NCBI RefSeq assembly: GCF_010093535.1
Contig: NW_022985203.1
Coordinates: 484,156 to 538,012, forward strand
Reading direction: 5' to 3'
Length of the DNA stretch: 53,857 nucleotides
Source: Lindgomyces ingoldianus
Taxonomy: Eukaryota; Ascomycota; Dothideomycetes; Pleosporales; Lindgomycetaceae
How positions within the stretch are numbered: the first letter of the stretch is position 1; every line of letters begins with the position of its first letter. This document shows, in pieces, positions 34,710 to 46,410 of the stretch. Under the pieces are notes generated by a model. That model saw nothing but the letters and a program-made list of their open reading frames with translations. It was not told the DNA's origin and did no database searches. Made by a program: the position numbers and the translations under genes.

Positions 34710-34939
34710 CTGATCTTACTAGTAAGAAACACAATCTCCTAACTAGTGGCTAGCAGGAGGGAAAGAAAGCACGAATCATGCCACTAGGATGCTTCAGGAA
34801 GAAGACGTCAGAACCTTCTCTCCGATACCCTAGAATGCTATCAGCATAGAGTCCTAGCAACCGAAATATGATTCGTTATCCATTCTAAGCTCTATCCCTC
34901 TTATCTTGTCCAGTACTCAGTCACCGAAATCCAGCTCCT

Positions 34940-36369
34940 TTACCAACCCCTCGACTCCCCATCATTCTCCATCTTTGCAACCTCCTCATCTCTATCCCAA
35001 ACCTTCACACCAGCAACCCACGTCTGTAACACTTCTCCACTCTCGTTCAAAACGCACAAATCCGCCCTCCGTCCCTCCTTCAGAACCCCCCTTCCTCCCT
35101 CCCCATCAATTCCCATAAACCCAGCCACATTCTCCGTGACCGTGCTCACTGCCTCCGCAATCCCGCAGCCAGTCCACTTCATCAAGTTCCGCATCCCATG
35201 TTGTAGACTAATACATCCGCCAACTAGCGTATCCGTGTCTGCAATCGTTGCTCTTGTCCCCTTTTTCGTTTGTTGGAATGGGATCTGCGAATGTCCTGGG
35301 TACGTACCGTCGGGCAGAGAGGCGAGCTCGATGCTATCGGTTATTAGAATGGAGCGTTGTGGGTTGGTATTGTAGAGCAGCGAGACTGTATTGGGGTGTA
35401 GGTGTTGGCCATCTGGGATAAGTGTGAAGTAGGGTGGCGGTGGTTTGTGGGATGGTGGTAGCGAGATTAGACCTGCTAGACCAGGGGCTCGCGATGTGAT
35501 GGGTGACATGGCGTTTAGAGTGTGGGTTAGACAAGTTGCGCCTGCTGTGAGGCCTGAGAGGCCTTCGTTGAGGGTTGCGTTGGAGTGGCCCATGGACACT
35601 TTGATGTTCTGGGAGACGAAGGACTTAATGAGAGGGGAAGAATAGGGGAGCTCTGGTGCGAGAGTTACGAGTTTGATGGAGGAAGAGATGTTTGAAGAGG
35701 CGTAAATGTCGGAAGGAGAGGTGTTGCAGGCTTGGAAGAGGAATTCATTGTGGGCACCCTTTTTTGAAGGGTGGAGATAGGGCCCTTCGCAGTGAGCACC
35801 GAGAAGTGAAGCAGCGTTGGGGATGTCTCGAGGGACCAAGTATGGGAGAATCTATGCTACGCGTCAGATGCGGTTAAGTGAAAGAGACCCGGATGTCAGA
35901 TATTAGAGGTTTTGCTGAAATGTCGACATTGAAATAGATTCACGTGGCACTATTGATGTATTGATGCAAAGAAACGAGGTATTGGAAGCATATGGTGTTG
36001 TGATACAGTTAAATATGTACAAACAAAAATACCCACCTTCTTGAAATCTTCCCCCTTCACCGTCGGTATCGTCGCCCAAAAGCCCGTTACACCCTGAGTA
36101 GCATAATGTCGAGCAACACCATCAATCTTCTTTGCATAGCTCTTCTCATCTTCAAAATGTGTGAAGTGGAACCCATTAACTCCATTAGTCTGAAGCTCTA
36201 AGAAACCGGGGGCAATGATATTATCATCAAGGTCAACGGCTTCGCCTCCAATATACCCCTCTCTTCTCAAGATAAACCCCGTTTCATCCGAGATGACGAG
36301 GTGGTCTTCAACGAGCTCGCCATCAAGGACGTAGCGGCAGTTTGTAAATAGAGTGAACCAACCCGACAT
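34940..36369 (-). CDS. N-acetylglucosamine-6-phosphate deacetylase (NagA family)
   Basis: Exon 1 is 36369-36037 and exon 2 is 35851-34940; the 185-nt intron (GTGGGT..CATAG) joins GEDFKK to ILPYLVPRD. The product is 414 aa, a normal family length. Visible amidohydrolase features are IIAPGFLELQTNG near residue 55, the metal-binding HCEGPYLHP, GHSNATLNEG, CLTHTLNAM, and the catalytic aspartate in LITDSIELA. The enzyme removes acetate from GlcNAc-6-phosphate in the cytosol, the step before glucosamine-6-phosphate deaminase in use of chitin-derived GlcNAc. The start MSGWFTLFTNCR places the conserved FTNCR at the usual N-terminal position. A longer in-frame start at 36630 adds a non-conserved Gln/Arg-rich segment. 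No other GlcNAc catabolic gene is in the window. It is divergent from the SMP-C2 gene at 36958. Confidence 0.92.
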
Positions 36370-36957
36370 GTCAAGATATATGTCTCTACAAGATAGTGGC
36401 TGAGAGGGTGGGTCGAGATGGGACAGCCGATGAATCGCGGGGCTCTCGCCAAGACCGTGTGCAAGACGAAACAAGCGCCGCCTTTGGTGTTGTTGATTGG
36501 GCGAGATCCCCTGACGGTGATCGCAGCACCCTTGCCCATGACGATCAGTGAACTCCACTTGAGTCAGGAGGGCTAGGATGAGAATTGAAAATGCAGCCGT
36601 AGAGAATATCGACGGCTCGTTGGCGTTCATTAGCTGCGCGCTTGGGCGTCAATGTCTTTGCGAAAGTGGCATGGCTGATGGTATGGCTTGCCTGTGCCAG
36701 AGCGATTGCGTAGGGTATGATGTCATTGTCCGAGAGGTTCGTATAGGGTTGCACATCAACCTCTTGAACGCGCGCAAACTACGTCTTCCCTGCTTTCTCG
36801 TACTACAGCTTCAGAGCACTCCTTTACTTAATTTCCTCCCCTCCTTGGGCGCCTCACCACTCCCTTTGTCCCCAGTCAATTTCAGCTGACTTTGCCTCAA
36901 TTGCTCCTCTTGTGCAGCTAAACCCAGACCAGAAGGCCAAGAGGGGACAGCATTACC
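36370..36957. promoter_or_regulatory. Shared divergent promoter region of NagA and the SMP-C2 gene
   Basis: About 590 bp between two start codons facing away from each other. Open frames cross it on the minus strand (36754-36545 and 36539-36267), but the first has no ATG and the second overlaps the NagA start in another frame. Pyrimidine-rich tracts at 36815-36905 on the plus strand look like the leader of the SMP-C2 gene. No defined operator motif was identified. Confidence 0.45.
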
Positions 36958-39900
36958 ATGGCGGAACAACAACAGCAGCACATGCCTGGTGGGCATTACT
37001 CCGGTGCCAACCCCGTTCCGACCGTGAGGAAGTTCATCCAGAATCTCGACAAAGACAAGAAAGAGCGAGACCGCAAACTAGACGAAGAGATGTCTGCTAA
37101 GCAGACCTCCTCTAGTGACGTTGTCCCACATAAACCTCAGAAGACGGGTATCAAGAGCACTCAGAAGAAGGTAACGGATCCGACGACGGGCAGGGAGGTC
37201 GTCATTGAGGACGCAGATAAGTCTATGATGAATCAAGTGGAGAATCCCCAGGTATAATGCGAGGAAGAAGACGGTTTAAAGCCAGGGCTGACTAGAATAG
37301 CTGTCTGTTCCAAATGCTAATTTAGGGAAGGATACGGTGAGTTCATTTACCAATGCTTGATTGCTATATCTATCTGACTATTTCTAGCCCATCAAGACAG
37401 ATCCCTCACAATCTTTCGAGGATTACAAGTACAACCAGGATGTCACGGCTCCCCCAGACCCAGTTGCAGAGGGTACTACTTCCGATGTTCCAATTCACGG
37501 TGAGAAGACCAACATTCTCTTCCACCCGACTCCGTCCGTCAGCTATGAACCTATGTTCGCTGCTCTCGAGAAACGGGCTGGATTTCTGTGCATTGGTATT
37601 CTTGTGACGACAGTAGTAATTGGCAAGATATTTGGCGGAGCTCTCAAGGGACTGATTCTCTTGAGTATGTGCCTTTCATCCGGGGTATGGTTGTGGATGA
37701 AAGAGGTGGTGCGCAGCGGAAGGGAAGTAGAATGGCACAGTGAGCAGACACGCGGTGAGGTGGTAAGAATACTCCAGGTCATAACGGAAACTCGAACATG
37801 CTAATTCATATCTAGGCCACCGCCAATCTACTTCCTGAATCCGTTGAGTGGATGAACAGCTTGCTAGGGATTGTCTGGGGCTTGATCAATCCCGATATGT
37901 TCCAAGGAGTTGCAGACACGCTTGAAGATGTCATGCAAGCCAGTGTTCCAGGAGTTATTGAAAACGTCCGTGTCGCCGAGATTAATCAGGGTAGCAATCC
38001 ACTCCGAATTCTTAGCCTTCGGGCTCTGCCAGACAGTCACATGGGAGAACTTAAGAAGTCCATCCATGAGGAAAACAAGAAGACCAAAGATCCCCAGGAA
38101 GCGGCGGCCGATGAAGAAGGAGGCGATTTCTACAATCTAGAAGTCTCGTTCGCATACCATGCAAAACCTAGCGGCAAGCGAGCTTCCGACAAGGCCCGCA
38201 ATATGCACATGCAACTTGTTTTCTACTTGGGTATTAAGGGATTATTTGGCGTTCCACTTCCGATCTTTGTCGAATTGCAAGGATTAATTGGGACTGTCCG
38301 CCTCCGTCTCAACATGACACCAGAGCCTCCTTTCCTGAAGACGTTGTCGTTCACTCTGATGGGTACTCCTCACGTTCAAGCTGGTTGCATACCTATGGTT
38401 GAAAAGGGCGTTAACATCCTTAACTTGCCCTTAATTAGCAACTTTGTTAACTACGCGATTGGAGCCGCGGCCAGTATGTATGTCGCACCGAAGTCAATGA
38501 GCATCGACATGCGAGCTATTCTTCAGGGCGACTCTGTTCAGAAGGATGTAGAGGCTCTTGGTGTCATGTGGATTCGTATCCATCGAGCTGTGGGCCTAAG
38601 CAAGCAAGACCGGCGCGGCTCTGCGCATGGCGGAAGCGACCCCTACATCACGCTGGCCTTTTCCAAGTACAGTAAGCCGATGTACTGTACCCGGGTCATC
38701 ACCGATGATTTGAATCCTATCTGGGAAGAAACTACGGCGCTCTTGGTTACCCCAGAACTCATCAAAGCCGATGAGAACCTTAGTGTAGAACTTTGGGATT
38801 CAGATCGTCATACTGCGGATGACATCGTTGGGAAAGTCGAGCTTTCGATGCAGAAGATGATTCAACATCCTGGCAGGATGTATCCGCAAGTGTCCAAATT
38901 GGCAGGTATGGACGCTGGAAGCGAAATGCCGGGTGAACTTCACTGGGAGGTGGGCTACTTCGGCAAGCCTCAGTTCCGCCCTGCGCTGAGGACTGACGGC
39001 AAGAATCGAGCACTGCCAGACGAGTTGAAAGACGACCCGTCACTACAGGATGATAAAGGTGTCATAAACAGTGAGCAAGACGACGCTGTGATGCACACTC
39101 CACCAGACCCTTTATGGCCAAGTGGAGTGTGCTCCATCATCGTTCACCAGATTGTGAACCTCGAACTCGAAAATGTCAAGGGCAGTGAGGGCAATCGTAG
39201 AGGGAGAGAGTATGAGCCAGCGAAGCCATTTGGGGAAGCTACTGAAGAGACAGGAGGGAATCTTCCCACATCTTATTGTACCATCCTCTACAACGACCAG
39301 CTTGTCTACCGAACGAGGAGTAAGGCCGTCTCGTCCCAGCCTATTTTTAACGCAGGAACAGAACGATTCATTCGCGACTGGCGTTCAGCCATCGTCACGG
39401 TCACTGTTCGCGATTCCCGCAATCGAGAACACGATCCTATACTTGGAGTCGTACCCTTGAAGCTTTCTGATATTCTCGAGACATCGTCTCAAGTCACTCG
39501 GTGGTATCCGCTCGATGGAGGCATTGGATTCGGCCGCATTCGTATCTCGCTCCTTTTCCGCAGCATTGAAACTCGTCTCCCTGCAAACATGCTAGGTTGG
39601 GATGTAGGCACATTTGAATTCCGGTCTGAGCGGATCCTGGCAGTGGGATACACTCGTGCAGCGAAGTTGCGACTTCGAACCGGTGGCAGCACGGGAAAGA
39701 TTTCTCGATCCCAAGCCCAGAAACTTGATGAAGGCGATGGCTACTATTGGGATTTGACAACTACAGGGGGCAAGAACAATATTCGCTTACCCGTGAAGTA
39801 TCGTTATAGATCGCCCATCGTATTCGAGTTCCATGTCGCCAACAAGAGGAAAGCAGATGCCTATGCAACGATCTGGCTTCAGCATTTCATAGATAACGAA

Positions 39901-40912
39901 GACGCAGACATCAACATTCCCATCTGGCAGACGGCAAATCCGGCCCGCCTCACCCAAAACTACATCACGGAGGAGAATTGCAAGAAAGAACCAGGCCTCG
40001 ACGAACTCGAAGAAGTCGGTCGCCTTCAATTCCGTGCTCGATTCAAGGCGGGAACAGATGAATCTCACGAATCCTTCATTGTCGATAATGAATCCCGTGA
40101 AACCTATGAAACCTGGGAATGCTGTCTCACTGAAGGCGTTCGCAACCGTAAAGTCGACAAGGAACTCCCAGATCGCCTCCAACGGCTGCACGACGAATCA
40201 CTGGTTGAGGGACGAGACATGCTGAAGCAAGCAGATGATCAAGAGAAAAAGAAATGGCTCTCCAAGGATGGTGAAGACTGGTCTGGAGCCTTTGGTCACG
40301 ACCCGAAGGCATATATGGATACCAAAGGCAAAAAGAGGAGAGAACCTGGCGTTGAAGAACCACTACATGACCCATACCACCCAAGCGATGACGAAGACCA
40401 TGACGACGTCGACAACGACAGCGGCTCTTCGTCCGAAGATCTCGGTATCCAAGACGCCGACAACGCAGGCAACATGTCCAGCATGAACGGCCAACTCCAA
40501 CACCAAAGCACCGATTTATCTCCCAGCTCCGCTCGTGCCTCCGCCAGCATAGACCGCACCGAAACAACAACTGATACGAACGGCTCATTGAACCAGTCGT
40601 CGACGAGTTCTAGTAAGGACGTTAATCGACAGAATAAGAGGGCCGAGGAGCGCAAGCAGAGGGGTTTGATGCAGTGGAGTATGTTGTGACACACCGTTTC
40701 ACTGGCGTGTGGGAAGGCTAATGAGGAGACAGAGCCGGCCCGCAATGCCAAGTTCGCGAAGGATCAAGGCAAGATTGGGTTTGCAAAGTTGAAGAAGAAG
40801 ATTACGGGGGGATTGGAGGGACGGCAGCTTGGGGTTGAGACTGGTGAGTATCTTCTTGCTTTGCGGAACGGGATTGATGGAACTAACTATTTGTACAGAA
40901 ACTGGAAGCTAA
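36958..40912 (+). CDS. Mug190/tricalbin-like SMP and C2 domain lipid-transfer protein, 6 exons
   Basis: Six exons (36958-37251, 37301-37336, 37388-37762, 37816-40678, 40733-40843, 40899-40912) give about 1,230 aa. A 36-nt exon codes LSVPNANLGKDT and a 14-nt last exon codes only the terminal residues. Residues about 166-215 form a hydrophobic hairpin (FLCIGILVTTVVIGKIFGG and following). About 240-465 form an SMP lipid-transfer domain (LPESVEWMNSLLGIVWGLI at its start). The first C2 domain starts near 483 (GVMWIRIHRAVGLSKQD, then GSDPYITL, NPIWEE). A second C2 starts near 671. The tail is acidic and Ser-rich before a basic end. Such proteins tether the ER to the plasma membrane and move lipids; fission yeast Mug190 is the closest named relative I recall. 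The open frame ending at 40689 runs past a donor site; splicing at 40679 restores a conserved K-P-A-R-N-A-K tail. Confidence 0.9.
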
Positions 40913-41368
40913 ACTTGACGCCGAGAGAAGGGTCATATGTGGTTTTAATCAAGTGTGATCTAGGAACCTGGTGATAGGAATGAATGGCAAGATTAAAACG
41001 TGGGTACTATGGTGTAAGCTGGATCATTTGGACGCTTCTTGTGAGCATGGTGGGCCACTTTATTTGGGTGTATCTGGGGTCCAGTTAATTATTACGTTGC
41101 ATTTCGTCAGAGAAAAAGGATACATGTAGTGCTCTCTAATGCCTTTCCTTACCATACCTTACCATACATTTCCTTGTCTCTTTTTATTCTTGTCTCGAGT
41201 CAAGACACTGTATATCTAGCTATGTAGTACACCACCAATCCACCAAAATCCTTGTCTACCACCTTGAGTGCTAGACGCATTATCGCTCATTCTTGGCCAC
41301 CCAATACCCTTCTCATGGCCACTGTCCCACGTAATTGTGACTCTACCCTTGTAATGATCATCCGATAG
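40913..41368. other. Intergenic 3' region of the SMP-C2 gene
   Basis: No gene was seen. A short direct repeat (ACCATACCTT/ACCATACATT) lies near 41152-41170. The region separates two convergent genes, if the small gene at 41369 is real. Confidence 0.45.
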
Positions 41369-41583
41369 TCACAGAGTCTTCACCCTGATGCAAAACCTCT
41401 CTCTAATATCGCCGATTACTTCCTGAGAATAATTGGTTGAGAATGAATGCACGGCGGATGGCTCACCCGCTTAGACTTGTCGACTACCAAATGGCCGTAC
41501 TGTCTTTGCCGCCGCCGCGCGTTTGATGCGGAATACATGTGGTGGGGATCATATGATGGACCGAGAGATAATGTAGGAGCCAT
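41369..41583 (-). CDS. Candidate small protein gene with one intron
   Basis: A minus-strand ATG at 41583 follows a C/T-rich leader (41640-41800) with a TTTAAAAG motif upstream, resembling a fungal promoter and 5' UTR. Exon 1 (41583-41467) codes 39 residues including SLGPSYDPHHMYSASNARRR and a basic GHLVVDKSKR end. A 44-nt GT-AG intron (41423-41466) then joins a short exon 41422-41369 ending in IRVKTL. The product would be 56 aa, without known domains. Unspliced, the frame also stays open for a few codons. A start one motif earlier at 41595 is possible. It could also be an untranslated leader or chance frame. Confidence 0.3.
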
Positions 41584-41817
41584 TGTGGAGCGCATATTGT
41601 GGCAAGCCGGCTGAGTGAGCGACAATCTAACGCAATGTGTGCAGATGCAAGGGAAATTGGGGCGCCACCCAGGCCGGGAGTTGCCAGGAGGTGAAGATTG
41701 AGGGAAGAAGGGCGCGGGAGACGTGAGAGTGGTTGAAGGTGTTGGGATTGTTGTTGGTGATCCAGGAGGAGAAACTCTATTGGGTACTTTTAAAGTTGAG
41801 TCGTCTGAGCAAATCAT

Positions 41818-44212
41818 GTACGTGGAACAAGATGCCTGGTTTACGCCATGTTTCGGGTGGTCTGCATGCTTATACGGTCAGCTGACTTGGGATTAGTGCT
41901 GGCTATTGCTGGTTATTCGGCCGATCGATTGGGGAGAGGGAGCCGGGGTGGGATGGGGGCTATTCCGCCTCCATATCATAGAACATAGCCTCTCTCGATG
42001 CTGCCGGATGTCAATCGTAGCGCAATGATAACGGATGCGGTGAACTGAAGTCGCATTTACCACATCTGGACTAATATGGCGCGCGCGCCGAAGGAACTAT
42101 CTATAGAGTGACTCAGCTGCGAAACACGGATATGAGCTTGCGGCATGGAGGAGAGCTGGGGCTAAAGCCATGCAGCATAGCAGCCGTGAAGATTGCGGGA
42201 ACGGGTGTGACAATCCAGTCTTCCTTCCGAGGCGTCAGCGGCGGCAGAACTCGGTGTACAAACTGAACTCGGCGTCTAATTTGAATTAGCTATTGGTGGG
42301 AAGACAGGGTTTAGGGAGTTTAAGGGAGGAGGCGGCACTGTAGTGAAGGCTGATCGCTTGGGGATGCGGAACGACCCTGGGGCGATAACCGTCCTTCAGT
42401 AGGGCTGAGCGGCGTAATTGGCTGAGCGGTGTAGAAAAAGGCGTAATTTGCTTGATTCGATACCTTAGGCATGCAGGAAGTCGATCTATGAGGTAGGGTT
42501 CTCTTTTAATTCCCCTTCACCTCTGCCACAGCGGCACAGTGCGGCGCAGCCGCGTAGGGGTCGAAGGCTCAACACAGAGGAGAAGAGCGAAAGCGAACAG
42601 TCGGATGGGGCACTCTACCGCTTGTAAGAGGTAATTGGACGCCATCTCGGATCTTTAGAGGCATGGAAAGTGAGGCGTTTGCATGGTGTTAGCCTTGAAG
42701 ACGAAAGGTCTGACTGGCCCCAAGGAAGTTGCACAAATGTTACGAGCCCTTTACGAAACGCATTCTTCCTCCGAAAACAGCAACCGGGTCAGTCGGTAAC
42801 TGAGTGCGGTGACTCACCGCTGAACCTTTACTCCCACGAGCGTGAGTTGTGGTGGGCGCTTGAGCCGCAGCGTTGTTCCCAATGCTGTACCGGCAACGAA
42901 AGGGCACAGCTCTTTGTCTCATCAAAACTAGCTCCTTGGAGCTGCTCAGTCTCCTACCTAAAAACAAATCGAAGATAATTAATGTCAAGGGCGCCAAATA
43001 TGTTGGTTAGCCTTCTAGTGCTCCTCAATTGCCACGAGCAGGATTCTACCATGCAATATTTCTGCCAGAAGCTCGAGCTGGAACATTTTAATGATCGATA
43101 GATAAATACGCGCTTCCGGCATCCTGGTTGGCTAGTTTGACGAAAGTGAGGCGGCCGTTAGACCGCGTGTGCGTGCGGCACGTTATTCTTTTTTTGACGT
43201 CCAACCTGACAGCATCTCTTAAGTGGTTTGTCGGAGTCCAGCGCAATCTCCTCTTACCAGCGAGTGCAGGTGGAGCTAAGGGGTGATGGACAGGCGCCCT
43301 AAAGGTTCCTGAATCATTTGGGGTTCGTAGGCGTGAGTGATTTTCGTGTGGGATTGAATGGTGACACTCATAAACTTGAACACGTGATCCAAAAGTTAGA
43401 GACGGAAAGTTCTGCGTGGAACTAAGGTAGATGGATGGAATTAAGCAAGCGGCATTTACGCCGGTCTAGTGAGGTGGTTGGAGTCGTTAGCACCGAGGGA
43501 CAGGACCTATCAAACCACGTCGATTAAGCTAGCATTGAATGGGGAAACTTTCCTGTACCAAAGGGCATTTCTTCATATGGATAGGTATGGATCAAATGAC
43601 GGCAGGTTGGTATACTTGGATCATGGCCGTTCACGGCACTAGACCACCGCTAGCTGAGTTCAGTTGTTGCCGGCAATGTACATACTTAGGAGACTGGAAC
43701 CTATGAACCCTTGCCTAGGTTAGGAATGCGGAAGACGGGGGTAAAGTAGAAAGTGGACGGTGAGATCCGAGCTCTAGAGGTCATCCAAAGCAGAACCTGA
43801 TAGTAGTAGTCGTAGCTCAAGATTGCTATGTCCCTAGAGTGTCGGAGCTGCGTGTCTTGATTATCGGTCCTTGGGAATAAACGAATTCGCCCCAGTACCA
43901 GACTCGGATACTGGTGCTTTAGCATCAAACTCGGTTTAAAAGGATACCAAAAGGGGTGCTTTCCACCTTCTAAGCCACAAGGGGTTGTTTGGAGAGGCGC
44001 TCTGACTCATCCAGTGTTAGAGAACACTCTCGGGGCGAATGTAAGAAGCACTTCCCGACGCCCCACGGAAACTCCTAGACATTTATTTCCGTGAGTAGGA
44101 GTTGGCAAGGTTGACGTCGCGATTGAAGAAATTTTTGCTTTCGCCGTACATATCAGGCTTTCCGTCTGTTCGGAGATGTTCGATACGAAGCGCCTAAATT
44201 CTGCTTGAAGCG
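41818..44212. other. 2.4-kb intergenic region without recognisable genes
   Basis: Normal composition. Only short frames (such as 42670-42978 plus and 43701-43928 minus) without motifs. No transposon termini, tandem arrays or RNA genes were recognised. Confidence 0.5.
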
Positions 44213-44593
44213 ATGTGGAGTTTGCGCCCCGAGTTTGACGCCGCCGCAACGACGCTTAGGCGAATCAGCTTGCTGCAAGTGGTGCCTGACAGTGGCGAAG
44301 AATACAGGATCAGAGATGAAGACATGTTGTGTAATCTGTTTGGGCGGGATAAGGCAGTGTTGGATGAAGAGGGGCGGTGTCTTGAGGACATTATGAAAGG
44401 AGTTCAGGATAGCGCCTTCCATCGGAACGTCGGTACTAAGAATTATGGGCACAGTTCGGTGCCATGGCCACAACTTGAGAAATATGCACTGTTTATGCGA
44501 AACTTGATGGAAGGATTGATGATAGAGCGGACTCATTTTTTTGGCCCCAGTTCAAAAAATTCTTATAGATCGCAGACACTAGTCTCGCACTAA
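44213..44593 (+). CDS. Orphan coding fragment, 126 codons
   Basis: A plus-strand frame whose translation has a natural composition, with alternating charged and hydrophobic residues: DEDMLCNLFGRDKAVLDEEG near residue 36, then NVGTKNYG and PWPQLEKYALFMRNLMEGL. I do not recognise the family. The frame is closed just upstream by a stop and ends in a Ser/Arg-rich tail after HFFGPS, which may be read-through of an intron. It could be an exon or a remnant of a larger gene. No promoter evidence was seen. Confidence 0.3.
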   Translation: MWSLRPEFDAAATTLRRISLLQVVPDSGEEYRIRDEDMLCNLFGRDKAVLDEEGRCLEDIMKGVQDSAFHRNVGTKNYGHSSVPWPQLEKYALFMRNLMEGLMIERTHFFGPSSKNSYRSQTLVSH

Positions 44594-44929
44594 CGAACAC
44601 CAAGGGCGAGGCCGGGAGCAGATATAAAAGTAAAGGCATATGAGAAATCAAGAAAATATGGAGTACACTTTCTCTAGTCACAAACAAGGGGGGGTAATGG
44701 GGTAGAAGAACAAATTCATTTGGTGTTTGAAAGAGTGGCTACAGATCTTGCAACGGGCTCCTAACAGGCTGGCACGCTGGAAGGACCAAAGGAAGGGTTT
44801 CAAAAAGAAATGAATTTTCAAATGACCATCAAAACCCAAAGATAACAAACACCAAAGCAGAGTACCAGGTTGCCACCGTGAGATTCGACGGAAGAATGGT
44901 GGCAGATGAATCTGCTATTTACTGCGGAT

Positions 44930-45175
44930 CTATCGTTGCCTTTGAAATCGTAAGCACATGCCCACTAGAATGGAAAAGTGGAACCTCACTAGACAGCGAG
45001 GACACGGACGTGGAGCCCCATATTGTAGGTAATCTCGGTGGACTGGGCAAGGCTGCAGTTGCAATGGGCCCCCGAGGAGTCCACTGCCCTGATTGGCGCC
45101 GTGACCTCCGGCGACACCTTGGCCTTGACCATTTCCAGTGGTATTCTGAGTGTTTCCTTTGCCAGTAGAACTCAT
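44930..45175 (-). CDS. Candidate small Gly/Asn/Gln-rich protein, 81 codons
   Basis: A minus-strand ATG at 45175 opens a frame starting MSSTGKGNTQNTTGNGQGQG, continuing Gly-rich and then PCPVHRDYLQYGAPRPCPRC, whose Cys/His spacing could bind a metal. The upstream minus-strand sequence looks like a genuine fungal promoter: a TATAAAGGGG motif about 175 bp before the ATG and a long pyrimidine-rich leader. A potential donor (GTGAGG) lies just after the CPRC codons, so the last 20 codons may be intron sequence and the real protein near 60-65 aa. There is no signal peptide. The function is unknown. Confidence 0.45.
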   Translation of the reverse strand: MSSTGKGNTQNTTGNGQGQGVAGGHGANQGSGLLGGPLQLQPCPVHRDYLQYGAPRPCPRCLVRFHFSILVGMCLRFQRQR

Positions 45176-45344
45176 CGTGATAGAATTTCGGTTGAATGGA
45201 TATCTTTGGGTGGTTATAAATTCAAGACGACTGAATGGCGCGTGAAGTGACGTTGGCGTTCAGAGAAAGATAGAAAATAGGCTGAGGAAAGACACAGTGG
45301 TGTGTTGGAGAAGGATACTGTGGTATTCAAGTGAAGTAGGTCCC

Positions 45345-45353
45345 CTTTATACT
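45345..45353 (-). promoter_or_regulatory. TATA box upstream of the small Gly-rich gene
   Basis: On the minus strand the motif reads GTATAAAGG. It lies about 175 bp upstream of the ATG at 45175 and is followed by a C/T-rich leader, the usual layout of strongly expressed fungal genes. Confidence 0.5.
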
Positions 45354-45359
45354 CATTTT

Positions 45360-46410
45360 GACAGGGTGGCCGAGCTGTTTGGGCAGAGTCCACGCCACAA
45401 AGTGAAAGAAGTGATACTCGGTTGATGCTAAGCTGATCGTCCTCGTGTGAGACAATATCATTATAAAAATGCAAGAAAGCGGCGAGGTGGACCTGAATGT
45501 TTCTGAAAGTTCGGATGATGCCGAGCCAAGTGTCGGAGGCACAGAGAACTAGCGTCCATAGCGTCAACACAGTGCCACAGCTACTTGAAGGCAGAAACTG
45601 AGAGAGTAATTCGATTTTAGGAAGACTTCTATATTCCAACTCGATCTCCTTTAGAAAGCCTCTGACTTTATTCAAGGAAGCTAGAAATAAGAGGTTCCGT
45701 TTTATTAAGAATCTAGTAATTGATGACAAAAGAAACTTCAGGAATGGAGCAAGTTAGTTCGAGGAGTTACTGGGATTGTGGGAAACTTTTATGTATAATT
45801 TTGTTCAAGAGAGGTCCCAGTATGCAAGGTCGAATGTATACAGGTTTAGTCGGAGGTTGGATAGACGTCTCTTTCGGTAAATTTCAAGCCACGGAGAACA
45901 TGGCTGGGGAAGACATGGATATTGGCAATCCGTAATCAAAGTGGCGTAACAATACCATTTGTCTGGGAATAAAACCAAGTCTTATGTGGCGGTGAAAAAA
46001 TTGAGGCTAGTGCCTCTTCCACAGCGGCGCAGCGAGTGACGGTGACGGAAGCTGAGAGAATCTTTCACAAGGGATAGAAAACTTCAAGATATTCGAAATT
46101 GGATGACGTATAGAATGAGGTAGCCGAGGATAGTGAAGGGGCAGTAGAAGTTAAACGCTACGTAGAGGGCAGATATGGTTGTGAGTTCTGAAAGTTCACC
46201 TTCGCATATGGGGGTGTGGGCAGCTTCAGCTTTTAGTCAGCCTGGGCTTCTGAACAACTCGAGCTTTCATAGATGCAGCTATTTGAAGATTTTTTACGGA
46301 GAATGGATCTTCGGAAGGTTCGAAAACATCGTGGACCTCAAGGGGTGCATTACCTAACAAGTCAGCCTTAAAATGAAGGTCACGTGCTTAGAGCGCTTGC
46401 CATTTGAGGC
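45360..46410. other. Intergenic; right edge of the gene island
   Basis: No gene I can support. The minus-strand frame 45729-45214 overlaps the promoter and leader of the small gene and opens with a TTG codon, so I treat it as noncoding. Composition is normal up to the hAT insertion at 46419. Confidence 0.5.

Noticed and set aside
36545..36754. Minus-strand frame reading like a natural protein upstream of NagA
   Set aside because: It opens with GTG, has no ATG and is closed on both sides. It is kept only as a note within the divergent promoter finding.
40679..40689. Stop codon at 40687-40689 as the end of the SMP-C2 protein
   Set aside because: A GTATGT donor lies at 40679 and splicing to 40733 restores a conserved tail, so the stop is inside an intron.
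45214..45729. Minus-strand frame of 171 codons
   Set aside because: It opens at a TTG and covers the TATA box and leader of the small gene at 45175, so it is more likely untranslated.
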